Translations under genes and position numbers: made by a program | Notes under the pieces: model-generated | What the model saw: only the letters and a program-made list of their open reading frames with translations | Told to the model about the DNA's origin: nothing | Databases searched by the model: none | Source of the DNA: an uncultured bacterium | Lineage (GTDB): Bacteria; Electryoneota; Electryoneia; Electryoneales; Electryoneaceae | DNA length: 39,073 nt | Assembly (NCBI GenBank): GCA_913009835.1 | Contig: CAJVXH010000008.1 | Coordinates: 1-39,073, forward strand | Direction of reading: 5' to 3' | In this document: piece after piece, positions 26,990-36,387 of the stretch | How the letters are laid out: each line of letters begins with the position of its first letter | Position numbering within the stretch: position 1 is the stretch's first letter

Positions 26990-28279
26990 GTGAAGCACCT
27001 TCGTATAATAACCATCATCCTTTTACTGGCACTGCTGGTTCCGACAGTTCAATCGCAGGACATGCAGGTTGTGGACCGGATAATAGCCGTCGTTGATGAT
27101 GAGATCGTTCTTGAATCAGAGGTACTCCAGTACGTTCAGGACATAGTCCTCCGTAATCGAGAGGCATACCGAACCGAGGAGAGCATCACCGAGCTTCAGG
27201 ACAGGGTGCTGACCGAGCTGATAAACCAGAAGATTCTTCTCTCGATTGCCGCATCGGACACCAACATCGTAATTGAGGATCGGCAGGTTGATTTAACTTT
27301 GGACGATAGAATCGCCCAAGTCACGCGCGAGGTCGGTGGTGAAGAGGCGCTTGAGGATTATTACGGAAAGCCAATCCGCCAGATACGTCGTGAATTCCGT
27401 GACCAGGTACGAAACAGCCTCCTGATCGAACGTGTCCGCAATGTTCAGATTCGCAAGACCTCAGTCACCCGTGACGAAGTTCAGAACTTTTATAATAATG
27501 TCAAGGATGAATTTCCTTCGGTGCCCGAACGTGTACGACTCGCGCACATCCTGATCGAGATTGAACCTGCCGAAGAGGCTCAGTCTCTGGCGAAATCCAA
27601 GGCCGACAGCTTGTTCCAGCTACTGATCAGCGGTGCCGACTTCGATTCATTGGCGATGGAATTCTCAGAGGATCGAGTTTCCGGTGCCAAGGGTGGCCTT
27701 CTCGGAACAACTGAACGCGGTGACCTGGTACCCGACTTCGAGACCGTCGCGTATAACCTCGAAGAAGGTGAGATCAGCGAACCGATCCGCACTCGTTTCG
27801 GATATCATATCATCCGTCTCAACTGGCGGCGTGGCGAAAAGATCAACACCAACCATATTCTCGTCATGTTGCAAGCGACTGATAGCGACGAACAACGCGC
27901 TGTTGAGAGTGCTCGTTTACTCCGTGATCGGATATTGGCTGGTGAGGATTTCGAGAGCATTGCCAGGGATGAATCGGATGATGACGAGACTGCCAGAGTG
28001 GGTGGTGATCTCGGCTGGTTCGACCTGGAAACCATCCCCGATCAATTCCAGCAGGTCGCACGGACGCTAGAAGTCGGCGAGGTCAGCGAACCGTTTTCCT
28101 CGCGGGTGGGCGTACATCTGCTGACTGTCACCGAGCATGCTGATGAACGTGAGGTCGATCTGATCGAAGATTGGGACCGAATCAGTAAGATGGCGTTGCG
28201 TGAGAAACAGGATATGGAATACGCGAATTGGCTGGATGAGCAACGTGAGGAGGTTTTCATCGAGATAATGATGGAATAG
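26990..28279 (+). CDS. surA: SurA-like peptidylprolyl isomerase, two parvulin domains
   Basis: GTG start, signal peptide; VDRIIAVVDDEIVLESEV; RLAHILIEI...GGLLGTTERGDLVPDFE and NTNHILVML...GGDLGWFDLETIPDQF. Confidence 0.85.
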   Translation: MKHLRIITIILLLALLVPTVQSQDMQVVDRIIAVVDDEIVLESEVLQYVQDIVLRNREAYRTEESITELQDRVLTELINQKILLSIAASDTNIVIEDRQVDLTLDDRIAQVTREVGGEEALEDYYGKPIRQIRREFRDQVRNSLLIERVRNVQIRKTSVTRDEVQNFYNNVKDEFPSVPERVRLAHILIEIEPAEEAQSLAKSKADSLFQLLISGADFDSLAMEFSEDRVSGAKGGLLGTTERGDLVPDFETVAYNLEEGEISEPIRTRFGYHIIRLNWRRGEKINTNHILVMLQATDSDEQRAVESARLLRDRILAGEDFESIARDESDDDETARVGGDLGWFDLETIPDQFQQVARTLEVGEVSEPFSSRVGVHLLTVTEHADEREVDLIEDWDRISKMALREKQDMEYANWLDEQREEVFIEIMME

Positions 28280-28422
28280 CGGCAAATTATTCAGGGTATT
28301 GACAAAAACCATACCCATGTTGGCTCATCCAAAATGGGTATACTGGTTAAGTTACGCCATTCTGAATGAGGAGGGTGTCATTCTGAATGAAGTGAATAAT
28401 CTCTCTTTCTCTGTAGCCCGCG

Positions 28423-28899
28423 TCAGCAGTCAGCAGCCCGTCTTTTCCCCCTCTTCTTCTGAAAGAAATCGCGCAACAGATCGGCGGCTTGATCCTCCAA
28501 CACTCCAGCGGTCACCGGGTAACGGTGGTTGAGCCTTGGATCATCATGCATCCGATAGAGCGATTCAATCGCACCGGCCTTGGGATCATGAGCGGCGTAG
28601 ACCAGACGGTCGATCCGTGCCAGCCACAGCGCTCCGGCACACATCGGGCACGGTTCGAGAGTGACGTACATGGTTGCCCCGTTCAGATACCTTGATCCAA
28701 TTGTATTCGCGGCTGCGGTTATTGCGTCCATCTCAGCGTGTGCGGTGGGATCGTTGAGGGCTAAAGTTCGATTACGCCCCTTTCCGATGACCTTGCCGTC
28801 TTTTACCACAACGGCGCCGATGGGTACTTCGTCGTTACGTCCGGCCTCTTCGGCAAGACGCAACGCCATCTCCATGTAGATACGATCGAGATCAATCAT
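28423..28899 (-). CDS. tadA: tRNA-specific adenosine deaminase TadA
   Basis: DEVPIGAVVVKDGKVIGKGRN, DPTAHAEMDAI, YVTLEPCPMCAGAL. Confidence 0.94.
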   Translation of the reverse strand: MIDLDRIYMEMALRLAEEAGRNDEVPIGAVVVKDGKVIGKGRNRTLALNDPTAHAEMDAITAAANTIGSRYLNGATMYVTLEPCPMCAGALWLARIDRLVYAAHDPKAGAIESLYRMHDDPRLNHRYPVTAGVLEDQAADLLRDFFQKKRGKRRAADC

Positions 28900-28976
28900 G
28901 AGTTCTGAGGGTTGATTTTCGTAGTTTCTTTAACCAAAGTAGATACTGTTGATTAACTTGAAACCGTTAATAGATC

Positions 28977-29061
28977 GTCATCCTGAACGAAGTGAAGGAT
29001 CTTGTAGTATGTCTATTATCAAAGAGATAACAGCGAGATCCTTCACTTCGTTCAGGATGAC
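28977..29061. repeat. REPIN-like inverted doublet of module A, 26-bp perfect arms
   Basis: 28977-29002 GTCATCCTGAACGAAGTGAAGGATCT; 29036-29061 AGATCCTTCACTTCGTTCAGGATGAC; 33-bp spacer. Confidence 0.95.
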
Positions 29062-29145
29062 ATTCACCAATCAGTATCGTTTTTCAACAGTCGCAAGGTA
29101 AGGTGAGGAAATCGTCGGTTCCAATATGACAGGGGAAGCGTACCC

Positions 29146-30006
29146 GTGAAGATACATCAATTGACGTTGATCGTTACGACGCTGCTGGGGATAATCGCCC
29201 TGTTGAACTCGGCAATCGCCTCCTCCAAATCTTTCGAAGTGGCTTCAAATTGGGAATGGACTCTGGTCCCCACCGGACAGATCTGGGCATATCAGCACAC
29301 CGAAAAGGATCCGACTTCAACATGGGATTACGGCGCAGAGTTGCTTTTTCAGATCGGCGAGGGCTATGGACACTCACTGTGGTTCGGTGCCGGGTATCGT
29401 CAGGCGGCCGGTTTTGACAACAGCGGCTCGATAACCCCTTTCAATCCCCGTCACATCGATAGCGGACAATTCCTGAGCTGGCGTTGGCGGCCTGTAGACC
29501 GATTTGTCATTTTTTCTCACCTGGAGCGCTGGTGCTATCACGAGATCGACATCCGTTCACCGATGAGCTTCTTTTCCACCAATGTCGGGTTTGGATTCGG
29601 CACTGTATCCCCTGTCGAATCACTGGTTGCGACCACATATCGTGCCTGGAAGGATAATCGTTCCTGTTTCGATGCATATGTCTTCGCTGGCCCTATGATT
29701 CACGGCGGCCCTGCTGAGATCCTGGGCAACCAACCCTTGCGTCAGGGTGAGGCGGAAGGCTTGCTGGTGGGAGCGTGGCCGGTATATAAATCCCTGCTGA
29801 TTGAGTTGCGGGCGGAATGGGATTTGCTTCTGCTTCGTGAGAGTGCGGATGTACGCTTACGGCATCGCGGTGATCTAAGGTTGAGTTTGTTGGTGCAACG
29901 GGAAGCTGGACTGGTATCCTTGTTTGTCGGGCATCACCCTCATGATGATTATCCGGATCGCAGCTGGCCGGTTTCGATGTATATCGGGCTTGCGTATCGG
30001 ATGTAA
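29146..30006 (+). CDS. Hypothetical secreted/outer membrane protein
   Basis: Signal peptide MKIHQLTLIVTTLLGIIALLNSAIASS; barrel-like strands. Confidence 0.55.
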   Translation: MKIHQLTLIVTTLLGIIALLNSAIASSKSFEVASNWEWTLVPTGQIWAYQHTEKDPTSTWDYGAELLFQIGEGYGHSLWFGAGYRQAAGFDNSGSITPFNPRHIDSGQFLSWRWRPVDRFVIFSHLERWCYHEIDIRSPMSFFSTNVGFGFGTVSPVESLVATTYRAWKDNRSCFDAYVFAGPMIHGGPAEILGNQPLRQGEAEGLLVGAWPVYKSLLIELRAEWDLLLLRESADVRLRHRGDLRLSLLVQREAGLVSLFVGHHPHDDYPDRSWPVSMYIGLAYRM

Positions 30007-30177
30007 GATCAGTCGCACAGGGCAGAATTCTCTGACCAAATCTGTACCATCCTAACTTGATTTGATCTCTCATCAATTGGTATTAATCTACAGTCCCTGG
30101 CGCATTTTTGAATTACTTTAAGGTTTGATGGATGGTATAGCAGGCAGACGATCATAGCGCGCGTGGAGTGGTATTCA

Positions 30178-33100
30178 ATGACTAAGCTAAACCGTTCAGC
30201 CGAACATTTGCTGGAAGCCCTGCAGGGTCGGGCGAAGGAACTAAACTGTCTCTACGAAGTTGAGGAGCTGTTGAATGACAGCGATCTTGATATCGAGACA
30301 GTGCTACGTGGGGTGATCAGTGTAATTCCGCCTGCCTTCCAGTACTCGGACTATTGCTTCGCACGAGTATCCTATGATAGCGACGTGTTCTGCCCAGATG
30401 GCATGCGCGCCACCAAGTGGGTGCTTCGTTCGCCGCTTGAAGTGCATGATCGCACTCTCGGAAATATCGAAGTCTTTTATACTCGTGAGATGCCTGGCGA
30501 AGATGAGGGTCCATTCCTCAAGGAAGAAGTGAAGCTGCTCGACACTATCGCAGACCGCATTGGGCATTTCATTCTTCACAAGCATTTGCGCAAGGTGATT
30601 CGAGGTTGGGAAACCGCTCGCAAAGACATGAAAAGCCAGGGCCCCTGGCGGGTAGTGGTGGATCTGTTACGTCGCACCGATCAGGAGCTGTTCCTCGTTG
30701 TTGCGCGCAAGATGATGAACCATCTCTGCTGGCAGGGCATACCAGAGGCCGACAAGATCCTCGCCAAACTGGGGTCGAGTGGAAATCTGTCCGAAGAGGA
30801 TGTTGATGATCCGAATCGACCCAAAAACCACTCAAAATCATTCGACATTCTAACTCTGAGCGAGGAGATTTTTAACATCGCTGAAGAGAACATCTACGAT
30901 AATGAAATATTGGATCTTGTACAGAAGTACATGCAGGAAGATCGGGCGAGTTTCCTCGTACGAACTTTGATCAACCTCAACAGCACACTATCAGACATCT
31001 CCGATGCTCTCCGTCGTTTCCACCATCTGTCTCTTGACACGATTGAATTGCCTGAATCAACTCGCAAAAGTCTGAAAGTAGCGATGGTCCGTCGTTTCCT
31101 CAGCGACCAGCTTGAATTCATCCAGATTGCCAAGGACCATGTCGAAATCAAGGATTTCATTCAGCTTATCCCCCGTTTGATCCATCCAGTCAACAGTCAT
31201 GGCAAACTTGGTGGCAAAAGTGCCGGGATGTATCTCGCCTGGAGGATACTGAAGCGGAACGTGGACAAGCATCCTGAATTCGCCGAAATCAAGCTGCCGA
31301 AAACCTGGTACATAACTTCGGATGGTCTGCACAGTTTTCTCCATCACAACAATCTGGAAGAAGTCACCGAGCAGAAGTATAAGGACATTGCACAGGTCCG
31401 ACAGGAACATCAGCACATCGTTCACCTGTTTAAGTCTTCTCATTTCCCGCCGGAGATAGTACCCGGTTTGTCGATGGCATTGGATGATTTTGGTGACAGT
31501 CCGATCATCGTGCGCAGCTCAAGTTTGTTGGAGGACCGCTTGGGATCGGCGTTCTCCGGGAAATACATCAGCCTTTTCCTCGCCAATCGTGGAACGAAGC
31601 AAGACCGTCTGGAAGCGTTGAAGGATGCCATAGCCGAAGTGTATTCCTCTACTTTCGGTGCAGATCCTATCGAGTATCGGGCGGAGCGTGGACTTCTCGA
31701 TTTTCACGAGGAAATGGGTATCCTGATCCAGGAGGTCGTGGGTACACGAATAGGCCATTATTATCTACCGGCATACGCCGGGGTAGCGTTCAGCAACAAT
31801 GAGTTCCGTTGGTCACCACGAATCAAACGTGAGGATGGATTGATTCGTATGGTTCCTGGTCTCGGAACCAGGGCTGTCGATCGTATCGGTGATGACTATT
31901 GCGTTATGGCTGCTCCGGGCCAACCTTCGCTGCGTGTAAATGCTACTGTTGAGGAAAACGTACGCTATTCCCCACGTTACATAGACGTAATCGACTTTGA
32001 TAAGAACGATTTCGTCACTATACCGATTGATGAGTTTCTGAAGGAACATGGCGAGAGCTACCCGCGGATCAACGAGATAGTCTCGGTTGTAGAAGAGGAT
32101 CGCCTGCGTCAACCGGGTTTGTTCGATCTGGACTTCGAGAACATGGAGTATGCGGTCACTTTCGAAGGTTTGATGCACAATTCTCCTTTCCTTCGCCACA
32201 TGAAAGCTGTACTGAGCACACTCGAAGAGAATCTCAAGAACCCGGTAGATATTGAATTCGCCCATGATGGCAAGCATTTCTATTTGCTGCAATGCCGTCC
32301 TCAGAGCCACGGGGACAACGCTCGTCCGCAGCCTATCCCCAAGGATATTCCTGAAAGCGCGATCCTCTTCTCAGCCAACAAGTACATTTCCAATGGTTGG
32401 GTTCCGGAAATCCTGTATATCGTGTATGTTGACGGTGAAGCCTACGCTGAACTTGAAGACAAGAAACAGATGCAGCGTGTTGCCCGTGCGGTTGGGCAAA
32501 TGAACAAGTTGCTGCCAAAGCGTCAATTCATACTGATGGGTCCGGGACGTTGGGGCAGTCGCGGTGACATCAAGCTCGGTGTCAGCGTCACCTATAGCGA
32601 AATCAACAACACCGCGATGTTAATCGAAGTGGCACGGAAGAAGGGTAATTATCTACCGGATCTATCCTTCGGCACTCACTTTTTCCAGGATCTGGTCGAA
32701 GCCTCAATCCGCTATCTGCCTCTATATCCTGATGAACAGAGCAACTTTTTTAATGAGCGCATCCTGACTCAATCATACAACATGCTTGGAGAAATGGCAC
32801 CTGAATTCAAGGATCTCGAGCACGTTGTCAAGGTGATTGATGTTCAGCGCAGCGTGGCAAATAAGGTGTTGAAGGTTTACATGAACGCCGATATGGGAGA
32901 AGCTCTAGCGGTGTTTTCTCAGTCCACCCAGGGGACCGAACCAGAGCTGAAACCGATCATATCCATCAGTGATCTCCCCACTGGCGAAAACACTGAGGGG
33001 CATTGGCGTTGGCGTTTCAGGATGGCGGAACGAGTCGCCAGCCATATTGAACCTGGCCAGTATGGAGTCAAGGCGTTCTACATTTTCGGCAGCACCAAGA

Positions 33101-33378
33101 ACGGGACTGCCGCACAGGGTAGCGACATTGATCTGCTACTCCATATCGAAGACGATGTTGAGAAGCGTGGAGAACTCGATCTTTGGCTGGACGGTTGGTC
33201 GCAGGCACTGGCGGAAATGAATTATCTGCGCACCGGATACCGCACTGACAGGTTGCTCGACGTACACTATGTTACCGATGAAGACATCAAGAATAATAGC
33301 AGTTATGCTGTAAAAATTGGCGCTATCACCGACGCTGCGAAAGAGATCCAGATGGGTTCATCAGACGACAACGAGTAA
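30178..33378 (+). CDS. PEP/pyruvate-binding (PPDK_N-like) protein with C-terminal nucleotidyltransferase domain
   Basis: GKLGGKSAGMYLAWRIL, IIVRSSSLLEDRLGSAFSGKY, IEFAHDGKHFYLLQCRPQ; C-term FYIFGSTKNGTAAQGSDIDLLLHI. Confidence 0.85.
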   Translation: MTKLNRSAEHLLEALQGRAKELNCLYEVEELLNDSDLDIETVLRGVISVIPPAFQYSDYCFARVSYDSDVFCPDGMRATKWVLRSPLEVHDRTLGNIEVFYTREMPGEDEGPFLKEEVKLLDTIADRIGHFILHKHLRKVIRGWETARKDMKSQGPWRVVVDLLRRTDQELFLVVARKMMNHLCWQGIPEADKILAKLGSSGNLSEEDVDDPNRPKNHSKSFDILTLSEEIFNIAEENIYDNEILDLVQKYMQEDRASFLVRTLINLNSTLSDISDALRRFHHLSLDTIELPESTRKSLKVAMVRRFLSDQLEFIQIAKDHVEIKDFIQLIPRLIHPVNSHGKLGGKSAGMYLAWRILKRNVDKHPEFAEIKLPKTWYITSDGLHSFLHHNNLEEVTEQKYKDIAQVRQEHQHIVHLFKSSHFPPEIVPGLSMALDDFGDSPIIVRSSSLLEDRLGSAFSGKYISLFLANRGTKQDRLEALKDAIAEVYSSTFGADPIEYRAERGLLDFHEEMGILIQEVVGTRIGHYYLPAYAGVAFSNNEFRWSPRIKREDGLIRMVPGLGTRAVDRIGDDYCVMAAPGQPSLRVNATVEENVRYSPRYIDVIDFDKNDFVTIPIDEFLKEHGESYPRINEIVSVVEEDRLRQPGLFDLDFENMEYAVTFEGLMHNSPFLRHMKAVLSTLEENLKNPVDIEFAHDGKHFYLLQCRPQSHGDNARPQPIPKDIPESAILFSANKYISNGWVPEILYIVYVDGEAYAELEDKKQMQRVARAVGQMNKLLPKRQFILMGPGRWGSRGDIKLGVSVTYSEINNTAMLIEVARKKGNYLPDLSFGTHFFQDLVEASIRYLPLYPDEQSNFFNERILTQSYNMLGEMAPEFKDLEHVVKVIDVQRSVANKVLKVYMNADMGEALAVFSQSTQGTEPELKPIISISDLPTGENTEGHWRWRFRMAERVASHIEPGQYGVKAFYIFGSTKNGTAAQGSDIDLLLHIEDDVEKRGELDLWLDGWSQALAEMNYLRTGYRTDRLLDVHYVTDEDIKNNSSYAVKIGAITDAAKEIQMGSSDDNE

Positions 33379-33410
33379 CTCGGTTGGGTGACCCTGTTGG
33401 CTGAGGAGGA

Positions 33411-33526
33411 CAGGCCCGTGCTTGCTTGCAAGCGCGGATAACCGTCACTTTGAAATATCCGCCGTCCTCAATCACTTTTCATCCAAACCGACGGACAACC
33501 CGCGCTTGCAAGCAAGCACGGGCCTG
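33411..33526. repeat. REPIN-like inverted doublet of module E, 27-bp perfect arms
   Basis: 33411-33437 CAGGCCCGTGCTTGCTTGCAAGCGCGG and 33500-33526 CCGCGCTTGCAAGCAAGCACGGGCCTG; 62-bp spacer. Confidence 0.95.
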
Positions 33527-33606
33527 TTTTCATATCTCAGTACTTTGTACTCTAGACTCAGGACAGGCAAGTACCTTACTCGGGTAACAAACATTCAAGC
33601 AACACG

Positions 33607-35019
33607 ATGACTACCATAAATCCGGATAAGAACCGTCTACGTGACCTCCCCAAAGTAGACATAATTCTCCAGCACGAAGCGCTGGGTAAGTGGCGTTCTA
33701 CTCCTCTGGCCGTCGATATCATCCGTGAATTGCTGGATGAAACCCGACAGCTGGTGATGGAGGATGACTCAACCATCATCCCTGATATCCCTGACCTCGC
33801 ACGCCAGGCCTGCGCCCAATTGGACGATAGATTCCGTTCGCCGTTGCGCCGTGTGCTTAATGGAACCGGGGTGGTTATTCACACCAACCTCGGACGCTCT
33901 CCTCTGTGCGAATCAGCGATTACCGAGATGAACGCCGTCGCCCGGGGATATTCCACTCTCGAATATGATCTGAAGAATGGACGGCGCGGATCTCGTCACA
34001 ATCTGGTCAAACAATCGCTACTGGCGTTGACTGGTGCCGAAGATGCGCTGGTTACGAACAACAACGCCTCAGCCGTGTTGTTAGCTCTGACTGCCCTGTC
34101 GAAACGGAAAGAAGTGATCGTCAGCCGCGGCCAGCTGGTCGAGATTGGCGGCAGCTTCCGTATACCGGACATCTGCCGTGTTTCCGGAGCGAAACTGACG
34201 GAGGTGGGTTCGACAAACCGCACTCGGATTGCGGACTTTCGAGCTGCGGTCAGTGACCGAACTGGCATGATCCTGAAAGTTCATCCCTCCAATTTCCGGG
34301 TTATTGGTTTCGTTGAGGAAACGAGTCTGGCGGAGCTGGTTGCGCTAGGCAAGGAGTTCGGAATACCGGTTGTAGATGATCTCGGCAGTGGCGCGTTGGA
34401 CAATCTCTCAGCTCACACGACCCAGCTACCGTCTGAAACTCTGGTGCGGGAGAGTGTTGAAGCTGGTGCGGATGTGGTCACTTTCAGCGGCGACAAGCTA
34501 CTCGGCGGTCCGCAGGCTGGTCTGGTGGTGGGCAAAACCGCGACAATCACGAAGATGTGCATGCACCCTCTGATGCGTGCCGTTCGCCCGGACAAACTCA
34601 CCTTCGCTGCCCTGTCGGCGACATTGCAGGAATATCTCACCGGAACCCACACCCAATCACTTCCAATCTGGCGTATGTTGACCGCTTCCGTTGAGGAACT
34701 GGAAGAGTGGCTGAAACCCTTGAGTATTGAGATTCAATCAGCAACTGAGGATACCGGTTTACGGTTGGAAATTGGCCCTTCGACTTCCTATACCGGCGGC
34801 GGTAGTCTTCCGGAAGAGGAATTGCCGAGCCATGCGCTGGTTTTTTCAGGATCGCAGCGGCGCTTGAAGGCATTGCAGACTGATTTGCGGCTCGCGGACG
34901 TCCCTTTGATCGGGTATCTTAAGGATGGTGGATTTCATCTTGATGCTCGTACCTTGATGATCGAATCCCGCGAGGAAATTGAAGTGTTGCTACTGGCCGG
35001 TCTGGAGGTAGAATCATGA
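33607..35019 (+). CDS. selA: L-seryl-tRNA(Sec) selenium transferase
   Basis: LNGTGVVIHTNLGRSPL, NNNASAVLLAL, VSRGQLVEIGGSFRIPDI, EVGSTNRTR, FSGDKLLGGPQAGLVVG. Confidence 0.96.
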   Translation: MTTINPDKNRLRDLPKVDIILQHEALGKWRSTPLAVDIIRELLDETRQLVMEDDSTIIPDIPDLARQACAQLDDRFRSPLRRVLNGTGVVIHTNLGRSPLCESAITEMNAVARGYSTLEYDLKNGRRGSRHNLVKQSLLALTGAEDALVTNNNASAVLLALTALSKRKEVIVSRGQLVEIGGSFRIPDICRVSGAKLTEVGSTNRTRIADFRAAVSDRTGMILKVHPSNFRVIGFVEETSLAELVALGKEFGIPVVDDLGSGALDNLSAHTTQLPSETLVRESVEAGADVVTFSGDKLLGGPQAGLVVGKTATITKMCMHPLMRAVRPDKLTFAALSATLQEYLTGTHTQSLPIWRMLTASVEELEEWLKPLSIEIQSATEDTGLRLEIGPSTSYTGGGSLPEEELPSHALVFSGSQRRLKALQTDLRLADVPLIGYLKDGGFHLDARTLMIESREEIEVLLLAGLEVES

Positions 35020-36386
35020 GACGTCTGTTTTTCACCTTGCTGTTAGTATGTCTGGCATTTGCGGTAGTGAATGGCCAGACTGACAGCGTTGTAGCCGATA
35101 CCACTATCACGGATTCGGCTGATACTTCGCCTCCGCGCGGGCTGGTCCACCTGATCAAGGTTGAGGGCGCAATCCACTCGGTGGTGACGCAATCTCTGAA
35201 GCGTGCAATCAAGCGTGCGGATGATGCCAATGCCGACGCTCTGATCATTGAGCTCGATACGCCGGGCGGTCTGCTCGAGTCAACGCACGACATTACCAAG
35301 GCCATTCTCAACAGCCCGGTTCCAGTGGTGGTTTATGTCGCGCCGGACGGAGCCCGGGCCGGATCTGCGGGCGTGTTCATCACCATGGCCGCTCATGTTG
35401 CCGCTATGGCACCCAGCACCAACATCGGCGCTGCAACTCCAGTGGGAATGGGTGATTCTCCGACCGCGACCGATACCACCGAAGCAGCTCAATCGGATGC
35501 CGAAGCCATGCGTCGCAAGGTGACCAATGACGCAATCGCAAACGTGCGCGCCATGGCCGAAAAACACAATCGCAACCCTGACTGGGCGGAAAAAGCGGTG
35601 CGTGAAGCGGCCTCAATTACTGCCAGCAGAGCCCTTGAGCTTGGGGTGATCGAGTATATCGCGGTGGATTTGGATGATCTCCTCGAACAGATGGACGGGA
35701 TGATCGTCAAAGTCGAAGGTCACGAGATCATCCTTAACACTATGAATGCTCATGTTGAGGAGTTCGAACCGACTTGGCGTGAGAATTTCCTTAATACCCT
35801 GGCCAACCCGAACCTGGCGTATATTCTGATGATGATCGGGTTTTACGGCCTCATATTCGAACTCTACAATCCGGGTGCGATCATACCCGGAGTTGTTGGC
35901 GTGATCTGCCTGGTCCTGGCATTTTTCGCGCTACAGACTCTACCGATCAGTTGGGCAGGGCTGCTGCTCATTGTACTGGCAATTGTCATGTTTGTGTTGG
36001 AGGTATATGTGACCAGCTTTGGATTTCTCACATTCGGCGGCGTGGTCTCCTTGATAATGGGATCAGTGCTGCTGATCGACACTGATGTCCCTGCTTTACA
36101 GGTTTCATGGGGAGTGATTATCCCCACGGTGCTCGTCACGGTCCTCTTCTTCGTCTTCGCCTTAACCCTGGGTATAAAGGCGCAGGGCAGAAAGGTGGCG
36201 ACAGGCAACGAAGGTATTGTTGGAGAACATGGCACAGCTGTCGCTGACCTCAATCCGCGCGGTAAAGTCAAGATTGGCGCCGAATACTGGAAAGCGGAAG
36301 CGGAAGGCGACCCCATCAAGGAAGGCGATGAGATCGTGGTCACTGCCGCCGACCGTTTGATAGTGAAGGTTAAACGAGTGAGTTGA
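35016..36386 (+). CDS. NfeD family protein (ClpP-class protease domain plus NfeD C-terminus)
   Basis: LIIELDTPGGLLESTHDI, GARAGSAGVFITMAAHVAAMAPSTNIGAATPVG; TM region; OB-like C-terminus. ATGA overlap with selA. Confidence 0.92.
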   Translation: MRRLFFTLLLVCLAFAVVNGQTDSVVADTTITDSADTSPPRGLVHLIKVEGAIHSVVTQSLKRAIKRADDANADALIIELDTPGGLLESTHDITKAILNSPVPVVVYVAPDGARAGSAGVFITMAAHVAAMAPSTNIGAATPVGMGDSPTATDTTEAAQSDAEAMRRKVTNDAIANVRAMAEKHNRNPDWAEKAVREAASITASRALELGVIEYIAVDLDDLLEQMDGMIVKVEGHEIILNTMNAHVEEFEPTWRENFLNTLANPNLAYILMMIGFYGLIFELYNPGAIIPGVVGVICLVLAFFALQTLPISWAGLLLIVLAIVMFVLEVYVTSFGFLTFGGVVSLIMGSVLLIDTDVPALQVSWGVIIPTVLVTVLFFVFALTLGIKAQGRKVATGNEGIVGEHGTAVADLNPRGKVKIGAEYWKAEAEGDPIKEGDEIVVTAADRLIVKVKRVS

Positions 36387-36387
36387 G

